Shown here: positions 1 through 9,399 of the stretch, in pieces
Layout: every line of letters starts with the position of its first letter
Numbering within the stretch: position 1 is the stretch's first letter
NCBI GenBank assembly: GCA_017308575.1
Contig: JAFKEQ010000005.1
Location: forward strand, 106,093-170,092
DNA: 64,000 nt
DNA from: Afipia sp.
GTDB lineage: Bacteria > Pseudomonadota > Alphaproteobacteria > Rhizobiales > Xanthobacteraceae
Reading direction: 5' to 3'
The notes under the pieces: model-generated
What the model was told of the DNA's origin: nothing
Seen by the model: the letters and a program-made list of their open reading frames with translations, nothing else
The model's database searches: none
Position numbers and translations under genes: made by a program

Positions 1-469
1 CAAGCGCCGGATCGCGATCGAGCACGCCGGGCAGCGAAGTTGCAATCGCACTTACGCGCGAGGACAGCAGCCGGTTGGCGCGGCCGAGCACGGCATTGGA
101 ATCGTGAATGACAGTGGGAATGCCGAGCAGCTTCGCCGCCAGCAGCGGCGGCAATGTCGGATAACCGCCGAAACCGACCACCGCTTTCGGCTTTTGCCGC
201 AGCATCAGCGCCAGCGCCTTCAGGCCACCCGCGGCCAGCACCGCACCGGTGCGCGCCAGCGCCCATGGCGTTCGCCCACGCACCGTCTCGCTCGGCACCA
301 CATCCATCATGTCGCGCGAAAACAATCCGCTGAAACGCAGTGCGCGGGAATCCGTCACCAGCCGCACGCGCGCGCCGCGCTTCATCAGCGCGACGCCGAG
401 CGCCTCGGCGGGAAACAGATGGCCGCCGGTTCCACCCGCCGCCAGCATGATGAGAGGTTGGTCGCTCAT
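1..469 (-). CDS. murG: MurG, undecaprenyl-PP-MurNAc-pentapeptide GlcNAc transferase (partial, 3' end off window)
   Basis: Transfers GlcNAc from UDP-GlcNAc to lipid I on the inner face of the membrane, giving lipid II. Only the first 156 codons are in the window; the gene runs off the left edge. The ATG at 467-469 opens a product starting MSDQPLIMLAAGGTGGH, which carries the GT28 glycine loop GGTGGHLFPA. Further on are VVGFGGYPTLPP and an IHDSNAVLGRANR stretch, both typical of the MurG N-terminal Rossmann domain. It lies 44 bases downstream of ftsW on the same strand, the usual dcw order. murC and murB would be expected next, beyond the edge (inference). Confidence 0.96.
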   Translation of the reverse strand, partial: MSDQPLIMLAAGGTGGHLFPAEALGVALMKRGARVRLVTDSRALRFSGLFSRDMMDVVPSETVRGRTPWALARTGAVLAAGGLKALALMLRQKPKAVVGFGGYPTLPPLLAAKLLGIPTVIHDSNAVLGRANRLLSSRVSAIATSLPGVLDRDPAL

Positions 470-513
470 ACTCTCAATTTCCGGACGTATTTATTATTTT
501 GCGGACTACGCGC

Positions 514-1665
514 TCAGGCGAAACTGTGCGCGGCATTGGCCGCGCCGATCGAATCCATTTCGACCTGCGGGCGCTGCCGCGTCAAGGCCAGCAGCATGCC
601 GACGCCATAGGCCAGCGACACCATCGACGAGCCACCATAGGAAATGAACGGCAGCGTCATGCCCTTCGCGGGCATCAGGTGCAGGTTCACCGCCATGTTG
701 ATCGAGGCCTGAATACCGAACATGATCGCAAGGCCTGCTGCTGCAAAACGCGCAAACAGATCCTCGCTTCGATAGGCGCGTGACAGCGCGCGAATGACGA
801 TGAAAGCGAACAGCGCCAGCAGCGCAAGACACAGAATGATGCCGAACTCTTCGGCAGCCACCGCGAAGACAAAGTCCGTGTGACTGTCGGGAAGAATACG
901 CTTCACCGTGCCCTCGCCCGGTCCCTGCCCGAACCAGCCGCCATGAGTGAAGGATTCCATCGCCATATCGACCTGAAACGTATCGCCCGACGCGGGGTCC
1001 ATGAATCGCTTGATACGGCCCGCGACATGCGGGACCATCATATACGCGCCGAACAGACCCACCGCGCCCGCGCCCATCAGGCCGAACACCCAGATGATGC
1101 GCATGCCCGCAATAAAGAACAGCGTGCTCCAGACCATGAGGAGCAGCATGGTCTGACCGAAGTCCGGCTCCAACACCAGCAGCGTCACCGTCATCATCAA
1201 GAGACCGAGCGCCATCGACGTCGCCGGCATTTCGGGGCGCTTGGCGGATTCCGCGAACAGCCACGCCACCAGCACCACGAACGCGGGCTTGAGGGATTCG
1301 GAGGCCTGGATATTGACGCCCAGGATAGTGATCCAGCGCTTCGCACCCTTGACCTCCGGTCCAACCAGCAGCGTCGCCACGATCAGAACGACACTGACCA
1401 CGAAGACGATCAGCGCGGTGCGGCGCACCTGCCGCGGCGACAGGAACGACACCGCCAGCATCACGATGGCGGACGGAACCAGAAACAGCACATGCCGGTT
1501 GAAGAAATGAAACGGATCGAGGCCGATGCGCACGGCGACCGGCGGACTTGCCGCCAGCGACAGGATCACACCGCCGAGCATCAGCGTCATGAAGGCGGCC
1601 AGCAGCAGCCGGTCCACCGTCCACCACCATTCACTGAAGGGCGTGCGCTGCTCGCGGGAAATCAT
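514..1665 (-). CDS. ftsW: FtsW, lipid II polymerase (SEDS family) of the divisome
   Basis: Integral membrane glycosyltransferase that polymerises septal glycan together with FtsI. The 383-residue product has about ten membrane segments and the SEDS hallmarks: a long periplasmic loop with GGWFGQGPGEGTVK and DSHTDFVFAVAAEE, then PAKGMTLPFISYGGSSM near the C terminus. An in-frame ATG 21 bases further upstream (1686) is open. The start at 1665 is preferred because GAGGGG sits about nine bases before it and the product then begins MISREQRTPF, directly before the cytoplasmic tail and first helix. It lies between murD and murG on the same strand. Confidence 0.96.
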   Translation of the reverse strand: MISREQRTPFSEWWWTVDRLLLAAFMTLMLGGVILSLAASPPVAVRIGLDPFHFFNRHVLFLVPSAIVMLAVSFLSPRQVRRTALIVFVVSVVLIVATLLVGPEVKGAKRWITILGVNIQASESLKPAFVVLVAWLFAESAKRPEMPATSMALGLLMMTVTLLVLEPDFGQTMLLLMVWSTLFFIAGMRIIWVFGLMGAGAVGLFGAYMMVPHVAGRIKRFMDPASGDTFQVDMAMESFTHGGWFGQGPGEGTVKRILPDSHTDFVFAVAAEEFGIILCLALLALFAFIVIRALSRAYRSEDLFARFAAAGLAIMFGIQASINMAVNLHLMPAKGMTLPFISYGGSSMVSLAYGVGMLLALTRQRPQVEMDSIGAANAAHSFA

Positions 1666-1785
1666 GGGCCGTCGCCCCTCTGCCATAGGTTAACGGGGTA
1701 TTACTCCCGCATCATGGTTTCCGGAGAGTTAAAGATGGGCAAATACGAGAAAATATCTCGTCAAAGTGTCGGAAGACCCGAACGC

Positions 1786-3183
1786 TTAAACCGCCGTCAG
1801 ACCACCCGGTAGCGCCTTGGCAATCTCGCGAAACCGCTCGCCGCGCTTCTCGAAGTTCGGGAACTGATCGAACGATGCACAAGCGGGCGACAGCAACACG
1901 ACCGGCTCCGTGACATCCGAGGCTTCCGCGTCGCGCGTGGCGTGCGGCACGGCTTCCTCCAGCGTCTTGCTGATCTCGTGCGGAACGTCACCGAGAGTCG
2001 CGGCGAATTCTTCCGCCGCTTCGCCGATCAGATAGGCCTTGCGGATGCGCGGAAAAAACTCGCGTAAACTTTCGATGCCGCCGGTCTTCGGCTTGCCGCC
2101 CGCGATCCAGAAAATGTCCTTGAATGACGACAGCGCGCGCGCCGCGGCATCCGCATTGGTGCCCTTGGAATCGTTGATGAGCAGCACGCGGCCGTTGCGG
2201 CCGATCTGCTCCATGCGATGCGCAAGGCCCGGAAAACTGCGAAGTCCCTGCTGCAACACCTCGGTGCTGACGCCGAGCGCAAGAATAGCTGCCGAAGCAC
2301 AGGCCGCATTCTGCGCATTGTGCAATCCGCGCAGCGAGCCGATCTCAGCGATGCTGGCGATCCTCGACCGCGCGCCGCCATCGACACGAACGATGGTTTC
2401 GCCTTCGAGACAGATGCCGTCCGCCACCGGTCGCTTCACCGATACGCGGGTGACAGCGCGGCCCGCCTGCTCGATCCGATCCGCGATCGCTGCACAGAAA
2501 TGATCGTCCACGCCGACAATGGCCGCGCCGCCGCGCTGGACGCCCGCCACCAGTCGCTCCTTCACCGCCGCGTAGTGCTCGATGGTGCCGTGGCGATCGA
2601 TATGATCCTCGGTGACGTTCAGCAGAATGCCGACGCTCGGATCGAGCGATGGCGTGAGATCGATCTGGTACGACGACATCTCGACCACATGGACTCGGCC
2701 TTTTGCCGGCGGCTCCAGTGACAGGATCGCGGTGCCGATGTTGCCGCCCATCTGGGTGTCGTAACCGGCCTCGCGCATCAGATGCGCGATCAGCGCCGTC
2801 GTCGTGGATTTTCCGTTGGTGCCGGTGATGGCAACGAACGGCGCATCCGGCGCATGACGTTTGCGCTCGCGGCAGAATAGTTCGATGTCGCCGATGACTT
2901 CGACGCCTGCGGCCTTTGCTTTCAGCACCGTCCAGTGCGGCTGGGGATGAGTGAGCGGCACGCCGGGCGTCAGCACCAGCGCAGCAAAATTCGCCCACGA
3001 CACGCCACGCAAATCGGCGGTGATGAAGCCGGCTTTCGCGGCTTCCGCCAGCTTGGCCGGACTGTCGTCGCTGGCGATAACTTCCGCGCCGCCTGCTTTC
3101 AGCGCGTGACAGCTTGCAAGGCCGGACCCGCCAAGACCGAATACCGCGACCGTCTTGCCTGCAAAGGACGTAACGGGGATCAC
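1786..3183 (-). CDS. murD: MurD, UDP-MurNAc-L-alanine:D-glutamate ligase
   Basis: Cytoplasmic ATP-dependent ligase that adds D-glutamate to UDP-MurNAc-L-Ala. The 465-residue product is full length. Its N-terminal UDP-binding domain contains VFGLGGSGLASC (about residues 14-25). The central Mur ligase P-loop is AITGTNGKSTTTALIAH (about 120-136), followed by the NVTEDHIDRHG segment. The C-terminal domain has INDSKGTNADAAARAL. It starts four bases after the mraY stop, so translation is probably coupled. The 120-base gap to ftsW downstream is the longest within this part of the cluster. Confidence 0.97.
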   Translation of the reverse strand: MIPVTSFAGKTVAVFGLGGSGLASCHALKAGGAEVIASDDSPAKLAEAAKAGFITADLRGVSWANFAALVLTPGVPLTHPQPHWTVLKAKAAGVEVIGDIELFCRERKRHAPDAPFVAITGTNGKSTTTALIAHLMREAGYDTQMGGNIGTAILSLEPPAKGRVHVVEMSSYQIDLTPSLDPSVGILLNVTEDHIDRHGTIEHYAAVKERLVAGVQRGGAAIVGVDDHFCAAIADRIEQAGRAVTRVSVKRPVADGICLEGETIVRVDGGARSRIASIAEIGSLRGLHNAQNAACASAAILALGVSTEVLQQGLRSFPGLAHRMEQIGRNGRVLLINDSKGTNADAAARALSSFKDIFWIAGGKPKTGGIESLREFFPRIRKAYLIGEAAEEFAATLGDVPHEISKTLEEAVPHATRDAEASDVTEPVVLLSPACASFDQFPNFEKRGERFREIAKALPGGLTAV

Positions 3184-3187
3184 GCGC

Positions 3188-4273
3188 TCACCGCAGCTTC
3201 AGCGTCGAAAGACCGACCAGAGCGAGCATCACCGACACGATCCAGAAACGGATCACGATCTGCGGCTCGGTCCAGCCTTTCTGCTCGTAGTGATGATGGA
3301 TCGGCGCCATGCGGAAGAAACGCTTCCCGGTCAGCTTGAACGACGCCACCTGCACGATGACGGACAGCGCCTCGATCACGAACAGGCCGCCGATCACCGC
3401 CAGCACGATCTCGTGCTTGGTTGCAACGGCAATCGCGCCAAGCATGCCGCCGAGCGCAAGCGAACCAGTGTCTCCCATGAAAATCGAAGCCGGCGGCGCG
3501 TTGAACCAGAGAAAGCCGAGACCTGCCCCGAGCACAGCACCGCAGAGCACCGCGAGTTCGCCGGTGCCGGGGACATAACGGATCTGCAGATATTCGGCAA
3601 ACACCGCGTTGCCGACGAGATAGGCGATCATGCCGAAGCTCGCGGCCGCGATCATCACCGGCACGATGGCCAGGCCGTCGAGGCCGTCCGTGAGGTTCAC
3701 CGCATTGCCTGCGCCGACAATGATGAACATGCCGAAGACCACATAGAACCAGCCGATGTTGAGCGTGAATTCCTTGACGAACGGAATCGAGAGAGCCGTC
3801 ACCGTGGCGTCGCGCCCGAACCAGATGATGCAGCCGCAGGCGGCGAGCGCGATTAGTCCTTCGACGGCAAGGCGCGAGCGGCCGGAGAAGCCTTTGTCGG
3901 TCTGCTTGGAGACTTTCAGATAATCGTCATAAAAGCCGACCAGGCCGAAGCCGATAGTGACGAACAGCACGATCCAGACATAGGCGTTGCGCAGGTTGGC
4001 CCACAGCAGCGTCGCGACGATCAGGCCCGACAGGATCATCAGGCCGCCCATGGTGGGCGTGCCCTTCTTGGTGACAAGATGCGTCGGCGGGCCGTCGGCG
4101 CGGATCGGCTGGCCCTTGCCCTGCGCGAGGCGAAGCTGCGCGATGATCCACGGGCCGAACATGAAGACGAACAACGCGCTGGTCACCATCGCGCCGCCGG
4201 TGCGGAACGTGATGTAGCGGAACACGTTGATGCCCGGAATGGTGCCTGCGAGTTCGGTCAGCCAATAAAACAT
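3188..4273 (-). CDS. mraY: MraY, phospho-MurNAc-pentapeptide translocase
   Basis: Ten-helix membrane enzyme that moves phospho-MurNAc-pentapeptide from UDP to undecaprenyl phosphate, forming lipid I. The 361-residue product shows all the family signatures: FYDDYLKVSKQTDKGFSGR (the Asp-Asp pair), NAVNLTDGLDGLA, FMGDTGSLALGG, and the histidine motif MAPIHHHYEQKGW, which reads APIHHHYE in the family. The length is normal. It lies 23 bases after murF and four bases before murD, so it is tightly embedded in the operon. Confidence 0.98.
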   Translation of the reverse strand: MFYWLTELAGTIPGINVFRYITFRTGGAMVTSALFVFMFGPWIIAQLRLAQGKGQPIRADGPPTHLVTKKGTPTMGGLMILSGLIVATLLWANLRNAYVWIVLFVTIGFGLVGFYDDYLKVSKQTDKGFSGRSRLAVEGLIALAACGCIIWFGRDATVTALSIPFVKEFTLNIGWFYVVFGMFIIVGAGNAVNLTDGLDGLAIVPVMIAAASFGMIAYLVGNAVFAEYLQIRYVPGTGELAVLCGAVLGAGLGFLWFNAPPASIFMGDTGSLALGGMLGAIAVATKHEIVLAVIGGLFVIEALSVIVQVASFKLTGKRFFRMAPIHHHYEQKGWTEPQIVIRFWIVSVMLALVGLSTLKLR

Positions 4274-4296
4274 TCAAACGCCTTATGTCGCCAACC

Positions 4297-5730
4297 TCAG
4301 ACGGTCATGTCGTCGAGCGCGGCCTGTCCTGGAAAACGCTTCTGCAGCGCCGTTACAATCAATTTCATACGCGAGCCGAGCGAGCCCTTGACCATGACGG
4401 CATCGCCGACGCCGATGGCGGCGACGACCTGCCGTTCGAGGTCGGCCGAGTTATCGGCATAGCCGCCCTTCTTGGTGGAAGGAAGAGCCTCCCACAAGTT
4501 ACGCATCAGCGGGCCACAACAAAACACCGCGTCGATCACATTCGCCTTGATCGCGTCATTCAGGCCGCGATGCAAGTCCGGACCCGCCGGTCCCAGTTCC
4601 AGCATGTCGCCGAGCACGGCGATGCGCCGGCCGCGCGGACCGACGTCGGCCTGGCCGAGCACGGTGATGGCGGCGTTCATGGAAGCCGGATTGGCGTTAT
4701 AGCTTTCGTCGATCAGGGTCGCGATGCCGTCCTTGAGCGTCAGCACCTCGCGCACGCCTCGGCCCGAGGCAGGCTTGAGCTGTGCCAACGCCAAAGCCGA
4801 AAGGGCGAGGTCCGCGCCCGCGAGCGAAGCCGCCGCCAGCACGGCCAAAGAGTTCATCGCCATGTGCCGCCCCGGCATGGCGACCTTGTAAGTGATGTCC
4901 TGCCCAAGAATGTCGGCATGCACGGCAGAGCATGCCGGATGCAGCGACACGTCGAGCAGCCGCGCATCGGCTTTTTTGTCACTTCCGAACGATACGATCC
5001 GGCCGACCTTTGCCGTCTTCGCGCTCTTGGTCAGGCGCGCGAACTGCGAGTTGTCGCGGTTGAGCACCGCCGCGCCGCCGGGTTCAAGCCCGGAGAAGAT
5101 TTCCGCCTTGGCGTCGGCGATCGCCTCGATGCCGGAGAAGAATTCCAGATGCACCGGCTCGACCGTGGTGATGATCGCCACGTGCGGACGCACCATCTTG
5201 ACCAGCGGCGTGATCTCGCCGGGATGGTTCATGCCGATCTCGAAGATCGCAAACTTCACCGAGGCCGGGCAGCGCGCCAGCGAGAGCGGCACGCCCCAGT
5301 GATTGTTGAACGATGCCACCGATGCGTGGGTCTCGCCCTGCGGGCTCAGCACTGTGCGCAACGCTTCCTTGGTCGATGTCTTGCCCACTGAGCCGGTGAC
5401 CGCGATCACCTTGCCGCCGAGACGCGCACGCGACGCGTGGGCCAGATCGACCAAACCTGCCAGGACATCATCGACGATCAGCAGCCGCGCATCAGCGGCA
5501 AACTTGTCAGCATGCGCTTTCGCCACCACCGCCAGTGAAGCGCCGTTGGCCAGCGCGGCGTCGACGAAGTCGTGGCCGTCATGAACGTCGCCCCTGATCG
5601 CGAAATAAGCTTCGCCCGGCGTCAGCGTGCGGCTGTCGATGGAAATGCCGGTGACATCATTCGGCAGCGTGCCACGCGCCTGCGCGCGCATCACCTCGGC
5701 CATCGCAGCACCTGTCCATAACGTACTCAT
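4297..5730 (-). CDS. murF: MurF, UDP-MurNAc-tripeptide:D-Ala-D-Ala ligase
   Basis: Cytoplasmic ligase that completes the pentapeptide by adding D-alanyl-D-alanine. The 477-residue product has the Mur ligase P-loop AVTGSVGKTSTKEALRTVL at about residues 114-132. The family segment ATLIDESYNANPASMNAAI follows in the C-terminal half, with LGDMLELG after it. Its ATG overlaps the murE stop by four bases (ATGA), indicating translational coupling. It is transcribed with the rest of the dcw cluster. Confidence 0.97.
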   Translation of the reverse strand: MSTLWTGAAMAEVMRAQARGTLPNDVTGISIDSRTLTPGEAYFAIRGDVHDGHDFVDAALANGASLAVVAKAHADKFAADARLLIVDDVLAGLVDLAHASRARLGGKVIAVTGSVGKTSTKEALRTVLSPQGETHASVASFNNHWGVPLSLARCPASVKFAIFEIGMNHPGEITPLVKMVRPHVAIITTVEPVHLEFFSGIEAIADAKAEIFSGLEPGGAAVLNRDNSQFARLTKSAKTAKVGRIVSFGSDKKADARLLDVSLHPACSAVHADILGQDITYKVAMPGRHMAMNSLAVLAAASLAGADLALSALALAQLKPASGRGVREVLTLKDGIATLIDESYNANPASMNAAITVLGQADVGPRGRRIAVLGDMLELGPAGPDLHRGLNDAIKANVIDAVFCCGPLMRNLWEALPSTKKGGYADNSADLERQVVAAIGVGDAVMVKGSLGSRMKLIVTALQKRFPGQAALDDMTV

Positions 5731-7169
5731 GCCGCATGCTCCGCCAGTGCCGCGCGCGCAGCCTCATGATCGCTGAACGGCAACACCTTGTCGCCGACGA
5801 TCTGTCCCGTCTCATGTCCCTTGCCCGCGATCAGCAGCACATCGCCGGGCCGAAGCGAAGAAACGGCGGATCGGATCGCTTCCCCCCGGTCGCCGATTTC
5901 CTTGGCACCGCTTGCCGCCGCCAGAATTTCAGCGCGGATCGCGTCGGGACTTTCGCTGCGGGGATTGTCGTCGGTGACGATCACCGCGTCGGCATATTGC
6001 GCGGCGATTGCGCCCATCAAGGGCCGCTTGCCCGCATCGCGGTCGCCGCCCGCGCCGAACACCACAACCAACCGACCCTTCGCATAGGGCCGCAACGCCT
6101 CAAGTGCCTTCATCAGCGCATCGGGCTTATGGGCATAATCGACAAACACCGGCGCACCATGATGCGCGCCGATCAGTTCAAGACGGCCCTTGGCGCCTTC
6201 GAGCTGTTCCAGCGCAGCAAATGTCCTGCCCGCATCACCGCCGGTGGAGATGACAAGGCCTGCAGCGACCAGCGCATTCTCGATCTGGAATTCGCCGACC
6301 AGCGGAAGGCGCAGACGATAGGTTCGACCGCCATGCGCAATCGTCATGATCTGTCCGAAACCATCGATCACGGCATCGACAAGGCGGATGGCTTCGCCGT
6401 GCCGTCCGACGGTCACAACGTCAAGCTTATGCGCACGCGCGGCCGCGATCACCGTCGAGGAATGTTCGTGATCGGCGGCGATCACGGCAGGCGCGCCTTT
6501 GCGGCTCAGTTCGGTGAACAGCCGCAGCTTCGCCGCGAGGTAATGCTCGACGGTCGGATGGTAATCCATGTGGTCGCGCGACAGATTGGTGAAAGCCGCA
6601 GCAGCGATCCGCACACCGTCAAGCCGGTGCTGATCCAGACCATGCGAGGAAGCCTCCAGCGCGAGATGCGTCACCCCATCGCTCGCCAATTCGCTGAGCG
6701 CGCGGTGGAGCGCGACGGGGTCCGGCGTCGTCAATGACCCGTAAGTGTTGCGATGGCGCGACACGACGCCGATGGTGCCGAGGCTTGCGGCATCATAGCC
6801 AAGGCTCTCCCACAACTGCCGTGTGAACGCCACGACCGAGGTCTTGCCGCTGGTGCCGGTCACGGCCGCGATGGTCCTCGGCTGGCGCGTATAAAAGACG
6901 GCAAGGGCCTTTGCCAGCGTCCGGCGCGGATTCGACACGACCATGACAGGCACCGAGACTCCATAAGAGCGATCCGCCACGACCGCGACGGCACCCGCTT
7001 CTATAGCCGCTTGAATGAACCCTGCGCCATCGGTCTTGCTGCCGCCAAGGGCAAAGAACACATCGCCAGGCTTCACCATACGGCTGTCCAAGGCAATACC
7101 GGTAACCGCAACATCCGCATGTTGCGCGTTCACTACGGCATTTCCGCTGAAAAGCTCGCCTAGCGTCAT
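5727..7169 (-). CDS. murE: MurE, UDP-MurNAc-L-Ala-D-Glu:meso-diaminopimelate ligase
   Basis: Adds meso-diaminopimelate to UDP-MurNAc-dipeptide. The reading frame is open for a further 51 codons upstream, but these reach into the end of ftsI. The ATG at 7169 gives a product starting MTLGELFSGNAVVN at the normal family length (480 aa). The P-loop is AVTGTSGKTSVVAFTRQLW. The DNPRSESPDAI motif near the C terminus contains DNPR, the signature that selects meso-diaminopimelate rather than lysine, so this is the Gram-negative type. It overlaps murF by four bases. Confidence 0.97.
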   Translation of the reverse strand: MTLGELFSGNAVVNAQHADVAVTGIALDSRMVKPGDVFFALGGSKTDGAGFIQAAIEAGAVAVVADRSYGVSVPVMVVSNPRRTLAKALAVFYTRQPRTIAAVTGTSGKTSVVAFTRQLWESLGYDAASLGTIGVVSRHRNTYGSLTTPDPVALHRALSELASDGVTHLALEASSHGLDQHRLDGVRIAAAAFTNLSRDHMDYHPTVEHYLAAKLRLFTELSRKGAPAVIAADHEHSSTVIAAARAHKLDVVTVGRHGEAIRLVDAVIDGFGQIMTIAHGGRTYRLRLPLVGEFQIENALVAAGLVISTGGDAGRTFAALEQLEGAKGRLELIGAHHGAPVFVDYAHKPDALMKALEALRPYAKGRLVVVFGAGGDRDAGKRPLMGAIAAQYADAVIVTDDNPRSESPDAIRAEILAAASGAKEIGDRGEAIRSAVSSLRPGDVLLIAGKGHETGQIVGDKVLPFSDHEAARAALAEHAA

Positions 7170-7236
7170 ATTACCCCAGCACTTACGGGCAGCCCGTTGT
7201 TCCGGATTCCCGTGTCGCCCCGAATCCCGCGTGCGG

Positions 7237-8985
7237 TTACCGGCTTTCCTTCGATGCCGCAAGAATAAGGCGCTCGGACGGCGGCAGATCGAACCGCGGC
7301 GTGATCCCCAGCAGCGGCGCAATCCGCTCGATCACCTTGCCGCCCGTCGGCACGGCGTTCCAGCCCGAGGTGATGAAGCCATGCGTCTCCGGCAGCGACT
7401 GCGGCTCGTCCAGCATGACAAGAAGCTGGTAGCGCGGATTGTCCGCCGGCAGGATGGCGGTGAAGGAATTCAGCACCTTTTTCTTGGCATAGCGGCCGTT
7501 GATGACCTTCTCGGACGTGCCGGTCTTGCCGCCGATATAGTAGCCCTTCACGTCGGCCTTTCGCGCGGTACCGACCTCCGCGTTAAGCCGCATCAGGAAG
7601 CGCATCTTCTCGCTGGTATCGGGACGGATCACGCGCTTGGCTTCCTTCATCGCGTCCTCCTGCGAACGCTTGAGGAAGGTCGGCGGAATGAGATAGCCGC
7701 CGTTGACCAGCGCATTGATACCCATCACCGCCTGCAGCGGCGCGACGGCCATGCCGTGCCCGAACGAGATCGTCACGGTATTCAGTTCGCCCCAGCGGCG
7801 CGGGACCAGCGGCGACGCGCTTTCCGGCAATTCGGTACGAAGCCGGACTGTCTGCCCCATCTTGGCGAGGAAGGCCTTGTGCGCGTCGACGCCCTGCGCC
7901 AGCGCGATGCGTGCCGCGCCGACGTTCGATGAATAGGTGAAGACCTCCTTGGTGTTAATGAAACGTCCCATCGGATGGTCGTCGTGAATCTTGAACTTGC
8001 CGTAGTGCAGCGGCCCGCGCGCATCCCACATCGAATTCAGGCTAGCCTTGCCGGAGTCGAGCGCCATGGCCAGCGTGAACGCCTTGAAGGTCGATCCCAT
8101 CTCATAAACGCCGGTGGTCAGGCGGTTGATCCGGTCGGGATCGTGCACTTCCTTCGGGTTGTTGGGATCGAAGTCCGGCAGGGACACCATGGCGATGACT
8201 TCGCCGGTCCGCACATCACTGACGATGCCGGACGCGGCCTTCGCGTGAAACTTGTCCTTCGCCTTCATCAACTCGTCGCGCAGCGCATGTTCGACGCGCA
8301 AATCGACCGCGAGTTCGACAGGCGCCTGCTGGCGATCTGTGGCGAAACCAGCGCGATGCAGATCTGCAAGCCCGTTGCCGTCGAGCCATTTCTCGATGCC
8401 GGCAATGCCCTGATTGTCGATATTGACCAGTCCGATCAGATGCGAGACGTCGACTCCATTTGGATAAACCCGCTTGTTTTCGCGCAGGAAGCCGATGCCC
8501 GGAATGCCGAGGCGATAGATGTCTTTCTGCTGCTGCGCCGTGATTTCGCGCTTTAGCCAGACAAAGCCCTTCTTCGACGACAAACGGTCGCGCACTTCAC
8601 CGGCATCGATGTCCGGCAGTGTCGCGGTGAGCAGTTCGATGGCCTCGTCCTTGTCGATCAGGCGGCGCGGTTCGCCGAACAGCGAAGGCGACTTCACGTC
8701 GGTGGCGAGAATGGCACCGTTGCGGTCGAGAATGTCGGGACGCGCCGTGGCGATCGCGTCCTGCGACACCGTGCGCCGGTTGCCGTGAGTGTCCGCACCT
8801 ACCGCGAACATCACAAGCCGACCGGCGATAATCGTGTAGACGACGGCGAATGCAATGATCGCAAGGCCCACACGCGCGCGTGCTTTCGCGGCACGGTCGA
8901 CATTGCGCCCATACAACAAGGTGCGGATCATGCGCTGCCGCCAGGGTTCCGCCGGGCGTTTGATGTCGAGCGTCTGATCGGTCAT
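7237..8985 (-). CDS. ftsI: FtsI (PBP3), septal peptidoglycan transpeptidase
   Basis: Class B penicillin-binding protein that crosslinks septal peptidoglycan as partner of FtsW. The 582-residue product has one N-terminal membrane helix (about residues 40-60, VGLAIIAFAVVYTIIAG), a pedestal domain, then the transpeptidase domain. Its three catalytic motifs are GSTFK (SxxK serine), YSSN (SxN) and GGKTGT (KTG). Its ATG overlaps the ftsL stop by four bases. The gap of 67 bases to murE is unremarkable. Confidence 0.97.
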   Translation of the reverse strand: MTDQTLDIKRPAEPWRQRMIRTLLYGRNVDRAAKARARVGLAIIAFAVVYTIIAGRLVMFAVGADTHGNRRTVSQDAIATARPDILDRNGAILATDVKSPSLFGEPRRLIDKDEAIELLTATLPDIDAGEVRDRLSSKKGFVWLKREITAQQQKDIYRLGIPGIGFLRENKRVYPNGVDVSHLIGLVNIDNQGIAGIEKWLDGNGLADLHRAGFATDRQQAPVELAVDLRVEHALRDELMKAKDKFHAKAASGIVSDVRTGEVIAMVSLPDFDPNNPKEVHDPDRINRLTTGVYEMGSTFKAFTLAMALDSGKASLNSMWDARGPLHYGKFKIHDDHPMGRFINTKEVFTYSSNVGAARIALAQGVDAHKAFLAKMGQTVRLRTELPESASPLVPRRWGELNTVTISFGHGMAVAPLQAVMGINALVNGGYLIPPTFLKRSQEDAMKEAKRVIRPDTSEKMRFLMRLNAEVGTARKADVKGYYIGGKTGTSEKVINGRYAKKKVLNSFTAILPADNPRYQLLVMLDEPQSLPETHGFITSGWNAVPTGGKVIERIAPLLGITPRFDLPPSERLILAASKESR

Positions 8986-9398
8986 TGCGCGCCCTCCGTC
9001 GAAGGCACCGAACCGGTCACCGACTCCTGATCCGGGTCACGCGGTCCGGAAGCCAGCGCTTCCTGATCCACGCTTTCGATCATGGTGCCGATGGGATCGG
9101 GATCGCCCGGCTTGACGAAGCTCGGCGGACGCGGCGGCAGGTTCTTCAGCGAGTCATATTGCGTCGCCTCGATCGGCCGGAGCGACAGATGACGCGAGGC
9201 CAGATCCTGCAAGCGCCGGGGCGATTCAAGCTTGGCCCATTCGGCCTTGAGGTTGGCGATGGCGTCGCGCTGCTCGCGGATGTCGGCGCGGAGCTTCAGA
9301 ACCCGCTCCGTCCGGACCGTGGATTCCATCTTGATGCGATAGACATACGACGCCGCAAAAACCAGTGCGCAGATGACGAAGACATGGATGATCCGCAT
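8982..9398 (-). CDS. ftsL: FtsL-like bitopic divisome protein
   Basis: Small divisome scaffold of 138 residues. The N-terminal membrane helix (about residues 3-19, IIHVFVICALVFAASYV) is followed by a periplasmic stretch with heptad-like spacing (VLKLRADIREQRDAIANLK), as in FtsL/FtsB-type coiled coils, then a proline-rich tail. FtsL sequences diverge quickly. The call rests on topology, length and position exactly between rsmH (one base away) and ftsI (four-base overlap). The acidic, Pro/Asp-rich C-terminal 45 residues are longer than in enterobacterial FtsL. Confidence 0.9.
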   Translation of the reverse strand: MRIIHVFVICALVFAASYVYRIKMESTVRTERVLKLRADIREQRDAIANLKAEWAKLESPRRLQDLASRHLSLRPIEATQYDSLKNLPPRPPSFVKPGDPDPIGTMIESVDQEALASGPRDPDQESVTGSVPSTEGAQ

Positions 9399-9399
9399 G

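Noticed and set aside
506..1630. Long leftward frame inside ftsW in another frame
   Set aside because: Arginine/alanine/glycine-rich composition and complete overlap with ftsW, which has all family motifs; a shadow of GC-rich coding DNA.
2345..2998. Open frame inside murD
   Set aside because: Repetitive Arg/His-rich translation without any family motif; shadow of murD.
4285..5391. Rightward 368-codon frame opposite murF
   Set aside because: Lies antisense to a full-length, motif-complete murF; composition is typical of antisense GC-rich shadows.
7170..7322. Longer murE start at 7322
   Set aside because: Would overlap the end of ftsI by 86 bases and add an Arg-rich extension unlike MurE; the ATG at 7169 starts the family sequence.
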